A stretch of DNA of 64,000 nucleotides from Bradyrhizobium sp. ORS 285 (GTDB lineage Bacteria > Pseudomonadota > Alphaproteobacteria > Rhizobiales > Xanthobacteraceae), in contig NZ_LT859959.1 of the NCBI RefSeq assembly GCF_900176205.1, positions 5,291,001 to 5,355,000 of the forward strand. The letters run 5' to 3'. The notes under the pieces were generated by a model. The model saw only the letters and a list, made by a program, of their open reading frames with translations. It ran no database searches and was not told the DNA's origin. Numbering within the stretch: the first letter of the stretch is position 1; the number at the start of each line of letters is the position of its first letter. The translations under genes and the position numbers were made by a program. Of the stretch, positions 17,328-26,920 are shown in pieces.

Positions 17328-19019
17328 CTATGCCGCGCGCAATTGCCCAAGGAAGCGATCGAGCTCGTTCTTCAGCCGGCTGCTCTCCTGCGACAGTGAT
17401 TGCGCCGAACTCAGCACTTGGCTCGACGCCGCGCCAGTCTCCCCTGCCCCGCGGTTGACCTCGGTGATGTTGGAGGCCACCTGCGTGGTGCCCTGCGCGG
17501 CCTGGTCGACGTTGCGGGCGATCTCCTGGGTGGCGGCGCCCTGCTGCTCGATGGCGGCGGCGATCGCGGCTGAGATTTCGGCGATGCGGTTGATGGTGCC
17601 GCCGATCTCCTTGATCGTCATCACCGACGTCTGCGTCGCGCCCTGCATCGCCATGATCTGTGCGCTGATCTCGCCCGTGGCGCTTGCGGTCTGAGCCGCG
17701 AGCGCCTTCACCTCCTGCGCGACGACGGCGAAGCCGCGGCCGGCATCGCCGGCGCGGGCCGCCTCGATGGTCGCGTTCAGCGCCAGCAGATTGGTCTGGC
17801 CGGCAATGTCGGTGATCAGCTTGACGACGTCGCCGATGCGGCTGGCGGCCTCCGACAGCTCGCTGATCTGGCCGTCGGTCTTCTCGGCGTGCTTCACCGC
17901 CTCGTCGGCGATGCGCGAGGCCTCTTGGACCTGGCGGGCGATCTCGCCGACCGAGGTCGACATCTCCGTGGTGGCCGACGCGACGCTCTGCACATTGGCC
18001 GAGGCCTGCTCCGAGGCGACGGCCACCGTCGAGGACAGCGACTGCGTGGTGTCGGCGGTACGGCTCAGGCTGGTCGCGGCCACTTCGAGATCCGATGACG
18101 CCGTCGAGACGGTGCGGACGATATCCCCCACCGCGGCCTCGAAGCTCGACGCCAGCTTCTGCATGTCGGACTTGCGCCGCTGCTCGGCCTCCTGCTTCTG
18201 CTGCGCCGCCTGCGCCTCGATCTCCCGCGCGCGCACCAGGGTCTCGCGCAGCTCGAGCGAGGATTTTGCCAGCAGGCCGATCTCATCGCTGCGTCCGGTC
18301 TGCGTCAGCGTCACGCTGAAATCGTTCCGCGCCATGCGGACGATGGCGTCGGTGACCTCGGCCATGGGGCGGCTGATCGACGAGGTCGACACCAGGAACG
18401 AGATGACGAGTGCAACGACGAGGCCGGCGATGGTCGCGGCGGTCGCGACGAAAATCGTCTGCTGCGTCTCGCCGGAAAGAGTGTCGGACAGCCGCGCCGA
18501 GCTCTTCTGCAAGACTTCCGTCAGCTGCCGTTGCGTGGCCAACGCACTGAGCATCGTCGGCTCACAGGTCTTCTTCAAGGCAACCCCAGCAGCGAAGGTG
18601 CCAGCTTCGCTGGTCGTCGAGCCCGCCTGGTCGATCGCGGGCGCGCAGCGCTCGAACGCCGACCTTACCACGGACTGCGTCGACGAGACCTGGGGCGCGA
18701 TATCGGGAACAAGCCGCGCGATCTCGTCCAGCTGCTCGAGATAGAGCTTCTGGTTGTCGCGCAGCTCCTTCATGACGGCCGCATTGCCGGCGTCGGTGGA
18801 CTCGAAGGCAAGACTATAGGCGTTGGCAAGCACCGCCATCAGCACGCGGCCGGATCGCGAGCTGAGAACAGCGGCCTTGTCCTCGTGGTCGATCAATGCG
18901 CTGTAGTGATCGTCGATCGACTTCATCGACCGGCCCGAATAGGCGACGCTGCCGAGGCTCACGACACCAAGCAGCAGCAGCAAGACGATGATCTTTGATC
19001 TGATCTTGAGATTGTTCAT
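17328..19019 (-). CDS. Methyl-accepting chemotaxis protein
   Basis: A 563-residue chemoreceptor. One N-terminal membrane helix (residues 9-27), a periplasmic helical-bundle sensor of the 4HB_MCP type (about 28-190), a second helix (about 195-215) and a HAMP linker come before the signalling domain. The hairpin tip is [31 protein letters not shown], and Ala/Gln/Glu-rich methylation helices flank it. The ligand is unknown. ATG 19019 ([10 protein letters not shown]), with AGGAA just upstream, is preferred over the longer frame. A terminator follows. Confidence 0.95.
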   Translation of the reverse strand: MNNLKIRSKIIVLLLLLGVVSLGSVAYSGRSMKSIDDHYSALIDHEDKAAVLSSRSGRVLMAVLANAYSLAFESTDAGNAAVMKELRDNQKLYLEQLDEIARLVPDIAPQVSSTQSVVRSAFERCAPAIDQAGSTTSEAGTFAAGVALKKTCEPTMLSALATQRQLTEVLQKSSARLSDTLSGETQQTIFVATAATIAGLVVALVISFLVSTSSISRPMAEVTDAIVRMARNDFSVTLTQTGRSDEIGLLAKSSLELRETLVRAREIEAQAAQQKQEAEQRRKSDMQKLASSFEAAVGDIVRTVSTASSDLEVAATSLSRTADTTQSLSSTVAVASEQASANVQSVASATTEMSTSVGEIARQVQEASRIADEAVKHAEKTDGQISELSEAASRIGDVVKLITDIAGQTNLLALNATIEAARAGDAGRGFAVVAQEVKALAAQTASATGEISAQIMAMQGATQTSVMTIKEIGGTINRIAEISAAIAAAIEQQGAATQEIARNVDQAAQGTTQVASNITEVNRGAGETGAASSQVLSSAQSLSQESSRLKNELDRFLGQLRAA

Positions 19020-19265
19020 TGCAAATTCCTGATGGCGACGCGTACGCAATCGATCCAGCAGCGTTGGCCGCGACTGGATCAATCAGACGCGCCGTTGCGC
19101 CCGAGCTCTTGAGGGGTATGGAGAAGGCTTTGCCATCATAGAGGCGCAAGCGGCCCCTCGAGCAAAAGCGTGACCGCAACGCAATCAACTTCGCCTTAAA
19201 GCTTTCTGAAGTTGCTGCCCGTGGCAATCACGGGGTTACGTGATTCACGCGCAGGCACCGTATGA

Positions 19266-20318
19266 CTACGGCGCCGGCTTCGTTAGTCCGAGTTCCCTGA
19301 ACTTCAGCTCCGTCGCAACGACAGCGTTCTCATACACCTCCCCGCGCTCGACGAAGTAGTTGAAGTAACCGGCCGGCGTTTCCGGCTGGATCTCGACGAG
19401 CTCGACGCTCTTGTATTTCGGATCGGTGATGACGCCGGCCGCGATCAGATCGTTGATGCGCTTGAGCGCATCGACCTCCGCCTTGTAGCCGACGGAGAAC
19501 CACATTTCGGTGGTCCAGTCCTGCACCTCGAACCAGTTGGCGGGCGCCTCGCCCTGCCATCCCGCAGCGAGTGGGCGGACGGCGAAGATGCGGTCGAAGC
19601 CGTGCAACTCGGAGACGATGCAGGCGCGGTGATAGGCGCCGTCCATCTGACCGTCGGGCAATTTGGTGAATCCATACAGCGACAGCCACAACGCGGCCTT
19701 GATCGCCTCCGGCGTGATCGGACGGATGGCGCGCTCGGCAAGTACATCGGACGCGTAGCGCAGGTCGCGCTTCGCGGCGGAGTGCCGCGCCTTGACGGCA
19801 TGAGCGTTGCGGATCGATTTCTCCGACGGCAGCAGCGCCCGCGCGGCGTCGTTGCCGTAGAGAATGCCGGCGCCGGTTTCGGGATCATAGGTGTTGAACA
19901 CGACGCCGATCGACGTGCCGTTCAGCGTCTCGGCGGCCTGCATGAGGTCGGCCTCGCTGCGCACCGGGACATATTGCTGCGCCGGCAGCAGCCGGTCGGC
20001 GAGCACGTTGAACGGGCCGTCGCGCCAGTCCGGCCAGGAGACGAACCGCGCCAGCGCCTCGGCATAGGCCGGGCGGAACACGCCGGGATAGCCGAACACC
20101 AGGGTGCGCAGCTGCGAGCTCGGATCACGGACGCGGTCGGAGGAGATCAGCTGGTCACGCAGGTCGCGGCCCTGCAGCCAGGCGGTCAGCACCAGGATCT
20201 GGCCGGAGGTCGCGGTCACCAGATCCGGCGTGACGCCCCAGGCGCGCGCGGTGTCGAGGAAGCCGGCGCCATGGGCGTTCAGGCCGCCCAGCCCGGCCAG
20301 CGCAAAGGCTACACGCAT
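19266..20318 (-). CDS. Patatin-like protein with a degenerate nucleophile elbow
   Basis: A 350-residue protein with features of patatin-like phospholipases: an oxyanion-type start, FALAGLGGLNAHGAGFLDTAR (residues 4-24), a candidate nucleophile Ser in VTATSGQ, and a candidate catalytic Asp in QMDGAYH. The usual GxSxG elbow reads ATSGQ here, so activity is uncertain. No signal peptide or membrane helix is evident. ATG 20318 follows GGGGAGA at good spacing; the longer frame adds 47 unlikely residues. Confidence 0.6.
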   Translation of the reverse strand: MRVAFALAGLGGLNAHGAGFLDTARAWGVTPDLVTATSGQILVLTAWLQGRDLRDQLISSDRVRDPSSQLRTLVFGYPGVFRPAYAEALARFVSWPDWRDGPFNVLADRLLPAQQYVPVRSEADLMQAAETLNGTSIGVVFNTYDPETGAGILYGNDAARALLPSEKSIRNAHAVKARHSAAKRDLRYASDVLAERAIRPITPEAIKAALWLSLYGFTKLPDGQMDGAYHRACIVSELHGFDRIFAVRPLAAGWQGEAPANWFEVQDWTTEMWFSVGYKAEVDALKRINDLIAAGVITDPKYKSVELVEIQPETPAGYFNYFVERGEVYENAVVATELKFRELGLTKPAP

Positions 20319-20691
20319 GCTGTCTCCCCTCGCTGATATCGGACGAAATGCTACCTCAGATTGTTTCTGCAATGCAACGAGATCGAGCTCGATCGTTCGA
20401 ATGACGAACCAGCTCTCGCTTGGCGAACCCTCCGCCCTCGCCGACTCGCCAAAAATCAACGGTGATTCGCGGGCATAGGGTCATGTGGGCCAGTGCCAGA
20501 ACTGCACCCGCCGGCTGTGACCGCCGTCACAACCTCATGTTGCGCGCGTGCACCATACTTTACTCGCCTACCAGCGGTTGTCTTGGGCATAAAAAGTTAC
20601 ATAACTTCGCCCGGCACGGGAGCAACACTGTTGTCTATCTGCAATAGTGTTGGCAATGATTGGTTAACCATATTGAATTACCTTGGTTAAC
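20319..20691. promoter_or_regulatory. AT-richer intergenic region with repeats
   Basis: The region has perfect 7-bp inverted arms CAACACT (20623-20629) and AGTGTTG (20646-20652). It also has a direct repeat TTGGTTAAC at 20660-20668 and 20683-20691, 23 bp apart, the second copy abutting the ATG of the next small gene. It is clearly lower in GC than its surroundings. The repeats look like operator sites, but no regulator is identified. Confidence 0.4.
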
Positions 20692-20910
20692 ATGGCTCGC
20701 GGCAAACAGCCTTCCGTGTCGCATGCGCTCCCGAAGCAGCAGTCGCTGCTCGATTGCTTCCTCGAAGCGCAGGCGAAGAGGACGAAGCGTCGACGGCGCT
20801 CCTCCGACGGGGCGGCCAGCGCCGGTCTCCTGAATCTTACTGAAGACACGCCGGCCGACGATGAGGCTGGTCCGACATCCGCCGGGATCAAGACCGCCGG
20901 CGCAATCTGA
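20692..20910 (+). CDS. Small basic protein of unknown function
   Basis: A possible 72-residue protein with a basic patch (QAKRTKRRRRSSDG, about residues 28-41) and an acidic C-terminal half. No Shine-Dalgarno sequence is visible. The ATG directly follows the second copy of the TTGGTTAAC direct repeat, which argues for regulated transcription. I recognise no family. It could be a chance frame. Confidence 0.35.
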   Translation: MARGKQPSVSHALPKQQSLLDCFLEAQAKRTKRRRRSSDGAASAGLLNLTEDTPADDEAGPTSAGIKTAGAI

Positions 20911-20943
20911 CGGCGCGCGACCGCGGCCGCGCGCCGTCCCCGC

Positions 20944-21618
20944 CTATCCCAGATGCTTGTGGAAGAACGCCGTGGCGCGGCCCCAGGCGAGTTCGGCGGC
21001 GGTGCGATCGTGCACGGTCATGCGCTGCTCGTTCACGAAGGCATGCTCGGCATCGTAGCGATACAGCTCGAGCGATTTGCCGGCCGCCTTCATCGCGGCC
21101 TCGAAGCCGTCGACCAGCGCCGGCGTGCACCAATCGTCCTTGTTGGCGAAATGCGCCTGCAGCGGGATCTTGACGTCGGCGGGCTTGGCGGCCTGCTCCG
21201 GCGGAATGCCGTAGAACACCACGCCTGCGGAGAGCTCGTCGATCTTGGTCGCGCCGATGATCGTCACCGCGCCGCCAAGGCAGAAGCCGGTGAGGCCGAC
21301 CTTGGCGCTGTTGCGGGCGAGATATTGCGCGGCGCCGCGCACGGTCTGCGTGGTCGCGTCCATGAAGTCGAGCGAGTTCATCTCGCGGCCGGCGGCGTCA
21401 GTGTCGTGATACGGCACCACGGTGCCCTTGTAGAGATCGGGCGCCAGTGCGTTGAAACCCGCCAGCGCAAAGCGATCGGCCATGCCCTTGATCTGGTCCT
21501 GCAGGCCCCACCATTCCTGGATCACGACGACGCCGGGCGCGTCGGCCTTCGCCGCCTTGGCGAGATAGCCCTTGGCCTCCTGGCCGTCGGGGCGCTTGAA
21601 GCTGATGAGAGTGCCCAT
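20944..21618 (-). CDS. Dienelactone hydrolase family protein
   Basis: A 224-residue alpha/beta hydrolase. The catalytic triad is visible: Cys in GLTGFCLGGAV, Asp in FANKDDWCTP and His in YDAEHAFVNE. VVVIQEWWGLQDQIKGMADRFA is the family's signature start region. True dienelactone hydrolases open dienelactones in chlorocatechol breakdown. With no degradation genes nearby the substrate here is unknown, and a general carboxyl-ester hydrolase role is as likely. Confidence 0.9.
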   Translation of the reverse strand: MGTLISFKRPDGQEAKGYLAKAAKADAPGVVVIQEWWGLQDQIKGMADRFALAGFNALAPDLYKGTVVPYHDTDAAGREMNSLDFMDATTQTVRGAAQYLARNSAKVGLTGFCLGGAVTIIGATKIDELSAGVVFYGIPPEQAAKPADVKIPLQAHFANKDDWCTPALVDGFEAAMKAAGKSLELYRYDAEHAFVNEQRMTVHDRTAAELAWGRATAFFHKHLG

Positions 21619-21721
21619 GTGGTCCTCCGTCGTTTCTGATTGGGAATTGAGAATGCGGTTTAGCGCAAATCGCGTGACCGTGCGACAACAGGCGATCGGC
21701 TTCGCTCGAACGTGAGCGCGC

Positions 21722-22054
21722 TCATAGCGGCACGGCGCGCCGCGCGAACAGGATCACGGACATGCCTAACAGGCAGATCAGCGCGCCGGCGAGGTCCCAG
21801 AGATCCGGGCGGTGGCCTTCGACCAGCCAGCCCCACACTAGCGCGGCGGCGATGTAGATGCCGCCATAGGCGGCATAGGCGCGGCCGGCGAGCGGGCTGT
21901 CGGCGACGGTGAGCAGCGCGGCAAAGCCGGCGAGCGAGACGAGGCCGGGCAGCAGCCAGAGCGGCGAGTGGCCGAGGCGCAGCCAGCTCCAGAATGCGAA
22001 GCAGCCGGCGATCTCGAGCACGGCAGCGCCGGCGAAGGCGAGGAGTGAGGGCAT
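21722..22054 (-). CDS. YnfA/UPF0060 family membrane protein
   Basis: A 110-residue protein with four membrane helices. It matches the YnfA (UPF0060) family: the start [23 protein letters not shown], the central [23 protein letters not shown], and the end [20 protein letters not shown]. YnfA resembles the small multidrug resistance transporters in size and fold, but its physiological role is uncertain. It appears to be monocistronic. Confidence 0.92.
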   Translation of the reverse strand: MPSLLAFAGAAVLEIAGCFAFWSWLRLGHSPLWLLPGLVSLAGFAALLTVADSPLAGRAYAAYGGIYIAAALVWGWLVEGHRPDLWDLAGALICLLGMSVILFARRAVPL

Positions 22055-22159
22055 GGGATGGGCTCCATCTTGTTACGAGTGAGCCGCGGACACGGCCCCC
22101 CGATGCGCCGTCCCTCGGATCTCCTGCTGGGCACCCGTCCGGCGGCTTGCTCGGTGCAC

Positions 22160-22343
22160 CTCGCCCCGCTTGCGGGGAGAGGTCGGATTGCATCGAAGAT
22201 GCAATCCGGGAGAGGGGGTACAGGTCTATCCGCGTACATCTCGCGCGCGTCTGCCCGTGATTTATAGGTCTTCACCAACACTGCCCGTGCGGCTGCCCCT
22301 CACCCCGACCCTCTCCCCGTGAAGAACGGGGAGAGGGAGCGCA
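22160..22343. repeat. Degenerate palindromic repeat region
   Basis: Several short inverted pairs occur: CCCCGCTTGCGGGG, GGATTGCATC/GATGCAATCC, and CTCTCCCCGT/ACGGGGAGAG. The mix of CTCACCCC and CTCTCCCCG blocks resembles the palindromes at 17060 and 26921, in a more decayed state. No gene is credible here. Confidence 0.5.
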
Positions 22344-22388
22344 GCGCGCCGTGCGGCGAGCGATCGAGTTCAATCGTCAGCCAACAAA

Positions 22389-22412
22389 AAAGCCCCCGGC
22401 GGGGGCTTTTTC
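22389..22412 (-). terminator. Rho-independent terminator of the bc1 operon
   Basis: On the minus strand GAAAAAGCCCCCGCCGGGGGCTTTTTTG forms a strong GC stem between A and T runs. It lies about 25 bp beyond the fbcH stop codon. The symmetrical A/T runs make it potentially bidirectional. Confidence 0.93.
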
Positions 22413-22436
22413 AACCTCATGCTGTGATCTCACCGC

Positions 22437-24506
22437 TCAGTGGGCGGCGGCCCAGACGCGCTTCTTGGTGAAGTACATCAGGCCGGCGAAGATGATCAGG
22501 AAGATGAAGACCTGATAGCCGAGGCGCTTGCGGGCTTCCATGTGCGGCTCCGCGGTCCACATCAGGAAGGTCGCCACGTCGTGGGCATACTGCGCGACGG
22601 TGGTCGGCGAGCCGTCGTCGAAGGTCACCTGGCCGTCGGACAGCGGCTTCGGCATCTTGATGGCGTTACCGGGGAAGTACTTGTTGTAGTACGAGCCCTC
22701 CGGGATCGTCACGCCGTGCGGCGGGTTGTCCTCGTAGCCCTGCAGCAGCGCGTTGACGTAGTTCGGACCCTGCTCCTGGAACTGGGTGAAGAAGTCGATC
22801 AGGAACCAGGGGAAGCCGCGCTTGTAGGAGCGCGCCTTGGCGATCAGCGACAGGTCCGGCGGAGCCGCGCCGCCATTGGATGCGCGTGCCGCCTGCTCGT
22901 TCGGGAACGGCGCCGGGAAGTAGTCGGCCGGGCGGCCCGGGCGCTCGAACATGTCGCCAGCGTCGTTCGGGCCGTCCTTGATCTTGTACTCGGCGGCGAA
23001 GGCGGCAGCCTGGGCCGTCGAGTAGCCGGGGCCGCCGGGCTCGGCGAGGTTGCGGAACGCCACGTAGTTCAGCGAGTGGCAGTTCGAGCAGACTTCCTTG
23101 TAGATCTTCAGGCCGCGCTGCACGGCACCGCGATCGAACTTGCCGAACGGGCCGGCAAACGACCACTTCACCGACGGCGGGGTCTCGGTGCCCTCGTTGG
23201 CACGGGCCTCACCCATGCTGCCGGCCAAGAGCGACACGGCGGCGACGAGCGCGATCACCGTCGAGACCATCAGCGCGGCGCGGCCCGACTTGGCCAGCAC
23301 GTCGTCGGCGATCGAGTTCGGCAGCGGACGCGGCTTCTCGATGCGGGCAAGCAGTGGCAGCACGATCAGGAAGTAGGCGAAGTACAGCACGGTCAGGATA
23401 CGGCCGAGCACGACATAGACGCCCTCCGGCGGCTGCGCGCCGAGATAACCGAGGCCGACGCAGACGACGAAGAAGATCCAGAAGAACTGCTTGCCGAGCG
23501 GACGGTACTTGTTCGAGCGGGTCTTGGCCGAGTCGAGCCAGGGCAGGAACACCAGCACGATGATCGCCGCGAACATCGCGATGACGCCGGCCAGCTTGTT
23601 CGGCACCGAGCGCAGGATCGCGTAGAACGGCAGGTAGTACCATTCCGGCACGATGTGCGCGGGCGTCACGGCCGGGTTGGCCGGGATGTAGTTGTCGGCG
23701 TCGCCGAGATAGTTCGGCATGTAGAAGATGAACCAGGAATAGAAGATCAGGAAGCAGGTGACGCCGAAGAAGTCCTTGATCGTCGCATACGGCGTGAACG
23801 GCACCATGTCCTTCTCGGTCTTCGGCTCGACGCCGGCCGGGTTGTTCTGACCGGCGACGTGCAGCGCCCAGACGTGCAGCACGACCACGCCGGCGATCAG
23901 GAACGGCAGCAGGTAATGCAGAGCGAAGAAGCGGTTCAGCGTGGGATTACCGACGGAGTAGCCGCCCCACAGCAGGGTCACGATGCTCTCGCCGAAATAC
24001 GGCACGGCCGAGAACAAATTGGTGATGACGGTGGCGCCCCAGAAGCTCATCTGGCCCCACGGCAGCACGTAGCCCATGAAGCCGGTGGCCATCATCAGGA
24101 GATAGATGATGACGCCGAGGATCCAGAGCACCTCGCGCGGCGCCTTGTATGACCCGTAATAGAGGCCACGGAACATATGGATGTAGACGGCGAGGAAGAA
24201 CATCGACGCGCCGCAGGCGTGCATGTTGCGCAGCAGCCAGCCGTAGTTCACGTCGCGGACGATCAGCTCGACCGACTTGAAGGCGAGGTCGGCGTGCGGC
24301 GTGTAGTGCATCGCCAGGATGACGCCGGTGATGATCTGGACGCCGAGCATCAGCGACAGGATGGCGCCGAAGGTCCACCAGTAGTTCAGGTTCCGCGGCG
24401 TCGGATAGGCAACGAAGGACGAGTGGACCAGGCCGATGATGGGGAGTCGTTGCTCGAACCACTTCAAGGCGGGGTGGCTCGGCTGGTAGCTAGATGGTCC
24501 ACTCAT
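22437..24506 (-). CDS. fbcH: Cytochrome b/c1 fusion protein of the bc1 complex
   Basis: This 689-residue precursor encodes cytochrome b and cytochrome c1 in one frame; in Bradyrhizobium such a product is cleaved after synthesis. The cytochrome b part (about residues 1-410) has eight or so membrane helices, the haem-binding His pairs and the [14 protein letters not shown]o-site loop. A signal-like helix (near 415-435) precedes cytochrome c1 with haem site CSNCH (near residue 472) and a C-terminal anchor helix. It is co-transcribed with the Rieske gene fbcF upstream. Confidence 0.98.
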   Translation of the reverse strand: MSGPSSYQPSHPALKWFEQRLPIIGLVHSSFVAYPTPRNLNYWWTFGAILSLMLGVQIITGVILAMHYTPHADLAFKSVELIVRDVNYGWLLRNMHACGASMFFLAVYIHMFRGLYYGSYKAPREVLWILGVIIYLLMMATGFMGYVLPWGQMSFWGATVITNLFSAVPYFGESIVTLLWGGYSVGNPTLNRFFALHYLLPFLIAGVVVLHVWALHVAGQNNPAGVEPKTEKDMVPFTPYATIKDFFGVTCFLIFYSWFIFYMPNYLGDADNYIPANPAVTPAHIVPEWYYLPFYAILRSVPNKLAGVIAMFAAIIVLVFLPWLDSAKTRSNKYRPLGKQFFWIFFVVCVGLGYLGAQPPEGVYVVLGRILTVLYFAYFLIVLPLLARIEKPRPLPNSIADDVLAKSGRAALMVSTVIALVAAVSLLAGSMGEARANEGTETPPSVKWSFAGPFGKFDRGAVQRGLKIYKEVCSNCHSLNYVAFRNLAEPGGPGYSTAQAAAFAAEYKIKDGPNDAGDMFERPGRPADYFPAPFPNEQAARASNGGAAPPDLSLIAKARSYKRGFPWFLIDFFTQFQEQGPNYVNALLQGYEDNPPHGVTIPEGSYYNKYFPGNAIKMPKPLSDGQVTFDDGSPTTVAQYAHDVATFLMWTAEPHMEARKRLGYQVFIFLIIFAGLMYFTKKRVWAAAH

Positions 24507-24568
24507 GATGCGTTCCTGAAAGAATTATCTTGCACGATCGAGCTTGAGCTTGCGGACGAAACGTCCGC

Positions 24569-25096
24569 TCAGCCGATCTGGATCTTGGTGTCGGAAACGA
24601 ACTGATAGGGCGGGACGGGCAGGTTCAGCGGCGCCGGTCCCTGGCGGACGCGGCCCGAGGCATCGTACTGCGAGCCGTGGCAGGGGCAGAAGAAGCCGTC
24701 GTAATTGCCTTCATGGGCGATCGGGATACAGCCGAGATGGGTGCAGATGCCGATCACGACCAGCCACTGCTCGTGGCCGTCCTTGGTGCGGGACTGGTCG
24801 GTCGCGGGATCCGGCAGGCTCGACACCGGGACCGCGCGGACCTCCTCGACCTGCTTCTTGGTGCGATGGGAGATGTAGATCGGCTTGCCGCGCCAGAACA
24901 CCTTGATGTCCTGCCCCTCGGCGACCGGGGTGAGGTCGACCTCGATCGGCGCGCCGGCCGCGATGGTCGAGGCATCGGGGTTCATCTGGGAGATGAAGGG
25001 CCACAGGGCGGCCACGCCACCGACCGCTGCGGTCGCGCCCGTGGCGACGAAGAGAAAATCCCGGCGTGTCGGATGATCCGCAGTAGACGCTGTCAC
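24569..25096 (-). CDS. fbcF: Rieske iron-sulfur subunit of the bc1 complex
   Basis: A 175-residue Rieske protein. A twin-arginine-type N-terminus (PTRRDFLFVATGATAAVGGVAALWPF) acts as membrane anchor. The 2Fe-2S ligands are in CTHLGC and CPCHGSQYD, with the two disulfide Cys residues in the same motifs. The family end is PLNLPVPPYQFVSDTKIQIG. It transfers electrons from quinol to cytochrome c1. It is the first gene of the fbcF-fbcH operon, with a 62-bp gap before fbcH. Confidence 0.97.
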   Translation of the reverse strand: MTASTADHPTRRDFLFVATGATAAVGGVAALWPFISQMNPDASTIAAGAPIEVDLTPVAEGQDIKVFWRGKPIYISHRTKKQVEEVRAVPVSSLPDPATDQSRTKDGHEQWLVVIGICTHLGCIPIAHEGNYDGFFCPCHGSQYDASGRVRQGPAPLNLPVPPYQFVSDTKIQIG

Positions 25097-25259
25097 GATT
25101 CCAACCCTTTCTTTCGTTGCAGCCGGCGCAACGCCCCGCTCGACGTGTCAGATCTCGTACGTTGGAGATCACGTGACCGGGAGATGCCTGCCGGCGCCCG
25201 CGTCCCCCGCGGCGGCAGAAAACGGCTCGCGCTACCGCCCCGGTAGGAACAAGCCGTCC

Positions 25260-25270
25260 AGAATCGTTCT
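25260..25270. promoter_or_regulatory. Possible Irr (ICE-like) box
   Basis: AGAATCGTTCT is a perfect 4+4 inverted repeat with a three-base centre. It matches the core of the iron-control element bound by Irr in rhizobia (AGAAnnnTTCT), though the outer T/A-rich flanks are poor. It lies between the divergent fbcF and trmL genes, 164 bp upstream of fbcF, an iron-rich target. Confidence 0.35.
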
Positions 25271-25381
25271 ATTGGCACCCTTGCGATACGAGCGCAAGCC
25301 CGCTATCGGCCCCGCAGCACGCCATGCACCAATTCCCGCTTGGGAAGCGGACTTTCAGCCTCATCCTTAAGACCTATTCGC

Positions 25382-25867
25382 ATGCAGATCGCGCTCTATC
25401 AGCCCGACATTCCGCAGAACACCGGAACGATTCTGCGCCTCTGCGCATGTCTCGGACTCGCCGCCCATATTATCGAGCCGGCCGGCTTTCCGGTGTCCGA
25501 CCGGCAGTTCCGGCGCGCCGGCATGGACTATCTCGAGCAGCTCGACTGGCGGCGGCACGATTCCTGGAGCGCGTTCGAGGCGTGGCGGGCCGCGGCCGGC
25601 CATCGCCTGCTGCTGCTGACGACCAAAGGCGCAACCTCCTATCTAGATGTCAGCTATCGCCCGGACGACGTCCTGCTGCTCGGGCGCGAGAGCGTCGGCG
25701 TGCCCACGACGGTGGCAGAGGCAGCCGATGCGCGGCTGCGCATTCCGCTCAAGCCTGGCATGCGCTCGCTGAACGTCGCGATGGCGGCCGCGATGGCCGC
25801 CGGCGAGGCGCTACGCCAAGTTGGACATTTCGTCCAATTGCAATCTGCCGAAGGAGCGCGCGAGTGA
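25382..25867 (+). CDS. trmL: tRNA (cytidine/uridine-34 2'-O)-methyltransferase TrmL
   Basis: A 161-residue SPOUT methyltransferase that methylates the wobble nucleotide of certain tRNA-Leu. The signature start is IALYQPDIPQNTGTILRLCACLGL. The knotted SAM site is formed by VLLLGRESVGVPTTV and LRIPLKPGMRSLNVAMAAAMAAGEAL. ATG 25382 begins exactly at the conserved MQIALYQPDIP. The stop overlaps the GTG start of queE (GTGA). Confidence 0.95.
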   Translation: MQIALYQPDIPQNTGTILRLCACLGLAAHIIEPAGFPVSDRQFRRAGMDYLEQLDWRRHDSWSAFEAWRAAAGHRLLLLTTKGATSYLDVSYRPDDVLLLGRESVGVPTTVAEAADARLRIPLKPGMRSLNVAMAAAMAAGEALRQVGHFVQLQSAEGARE

Positions 25868-26496
25868 GCTACGCGGTGAAAGAGATATTCATGACCCTGC
25901 AGGGCGAAGGTGCCCAGGCGGGGCGTGCCGCCGTATTCTGCCGCTTCGCCGGCTGCAATTTGTGGAGCGGCCGCGAGGCCGATCGCGCCAGCGCGACGTG
26001 CCGGTTCTGTGACACCGACTTCGTCGGCACCGACGGCACGCTCGGCGGACGGTATGACAGCGCCGCTGATCTGGCTGATGCCATCGCCGGGCAATGGACA
26101 GGCGGTGCGGCCGACCGCTATACGATCCTCACCGGCGGCGAGCCGCTGCTGCAGGTCGATGCCGACCTGATCGCGGCCCTCCACGCCCTGGGCTTTGCCG
26201 TGGGCATCGAGACCAACGGCACGCTCATTCCGCCTGACGGCATCGACTGGATCTGCGTCAGCCCCAAGGCCGGCGCCGAGCTGAAGCTGCGGCAGGGCCA
26301 TGAGCTGAAGCTGGTCTATCCGCAGGCCGGCGCCGAGCCGGACAAGTTCGAAGGGCTCGCCTTCGAGCGCTTCTCGCTGCAGCCGATGGACGGGCCGGAG
26401 GCGGCCGCGAACACGGCGCGGGCCATTGACTATTGCCAGCATCATCCGCGATGGCGGCTCAGCCTGCAGACGCACAAGATGATCGGCATCAGATAG
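25864..26496 (+). CDS. queE: 7-carboxy-7-deazaguanine synthase QueE
   Basis: A 210-residue radical SAM enzyme of queuosine precursor synthesis. It converts 6-carboxytetrahydropterin, the QueD product, to 7-carboxy-7-deazaguanine. The start SYAVKEIFMTLQGEGAQAGRAAVFCRFAGCNLW is typical. The cluster Cys residues are in FCRFAGCNLW and TCRFCDTDF, in the long-spaced arrangement known for some QueE proteins, and TGGEPLLQ follows. The GTG start (25864) overlaps the trmL stop, implying coupled translation. queD follows 17 bp later. Confidence 0.95.
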   Translation: MSYAVKEIFMTLQGEGAQAGRAAVFCRFAGCNLWSGREADRASATCRFCDTDFVGTDGTLGGRYDSAADLADAIAGQWTGGAADRYTILTGGEPLLQVDADLIAALHALGFAVGIETNGTLIPPDGIDWICVSPKAGAELKLRQGHELKLVYPQAGAEPDKFEGLAFERFSLQPMDGPEAAANTARAIDYCQHHPRWRLSLQTHKMIGIR

Positions 26497-26513
26497 GGAT
26501 TGTTGACGAAGCG

Positions 26514-26879
26514 ATGTGGGAATTGACCAAATCGTTCACCTTCGAGGCCGCGCATGCGCTGTCGCATACGACGCTCGGCGAGGTGAGCCAGGAAATCCAC
26601 GGCCACTCCTTCCGCGCCGAGGTCACGGTGCGCGGCATGCCGGACCCGAAGACGGGCATGGTGGTGGATTTCGGCGTGCTGACGCAGCGCCTGAGCGAGA
26701 TCCAGGCCACGCTCGACCACAAGTTCCTGAACAAGATCGAGGCGATCGGGCTGCCGACCTTGGAGAACCTCTGCCGCTTCATCTATGAGCGCGTCCGCTC
26801 GATCGGCCACGTCACCAAGGTCAGCGTCCACCGCGACAGCTGCCGCGAGACCTGCACCTATTTCGGTCCGCAGGACTGA
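26514..26879 (+). CDS. queD: 6-carboxytetrahydropterin synthase QueD
   Basis: A 121-residue enzyme of the 6-pyruvoyl-tetrahydropterin synthase family, acting before QueE. The zinc His residues are in FEAAHAL and IHGHSFRAEV. A catalytic region (MVVDFGVLTQRLSEIQATLDHKFLN) and PTLENLCRFIYERV follow, ending VHRDSCRETCTYFG. ATG 26514 is chosen because the protein starts at WELTKSFTFEAAH. queC is not in this window. Confidence 0.95.
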   Translation: MWELTKSFTFEAAHALSHTTLGEVSQEIHGHSFRAEVTVRGMPDPKTGMVVDFGVLTQRLSEIQATLDHKFLNKIEAIGLPTLENLCRFIYERVRSIGHVTKVSVHRDSCRETCTYFGPQD

Positions 26880-26920
26880 ACGATTGTGGTAGTAGCCGAG
26901 TGTAGCGGCTTCGGCGGTCT

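Noticed and set aside
22440..24152. A 570-codon open frame on the plus strand
   Set aside because: Antisense to fbcH, with His/Arg/Gln-rich sequence and no recognisable domain.
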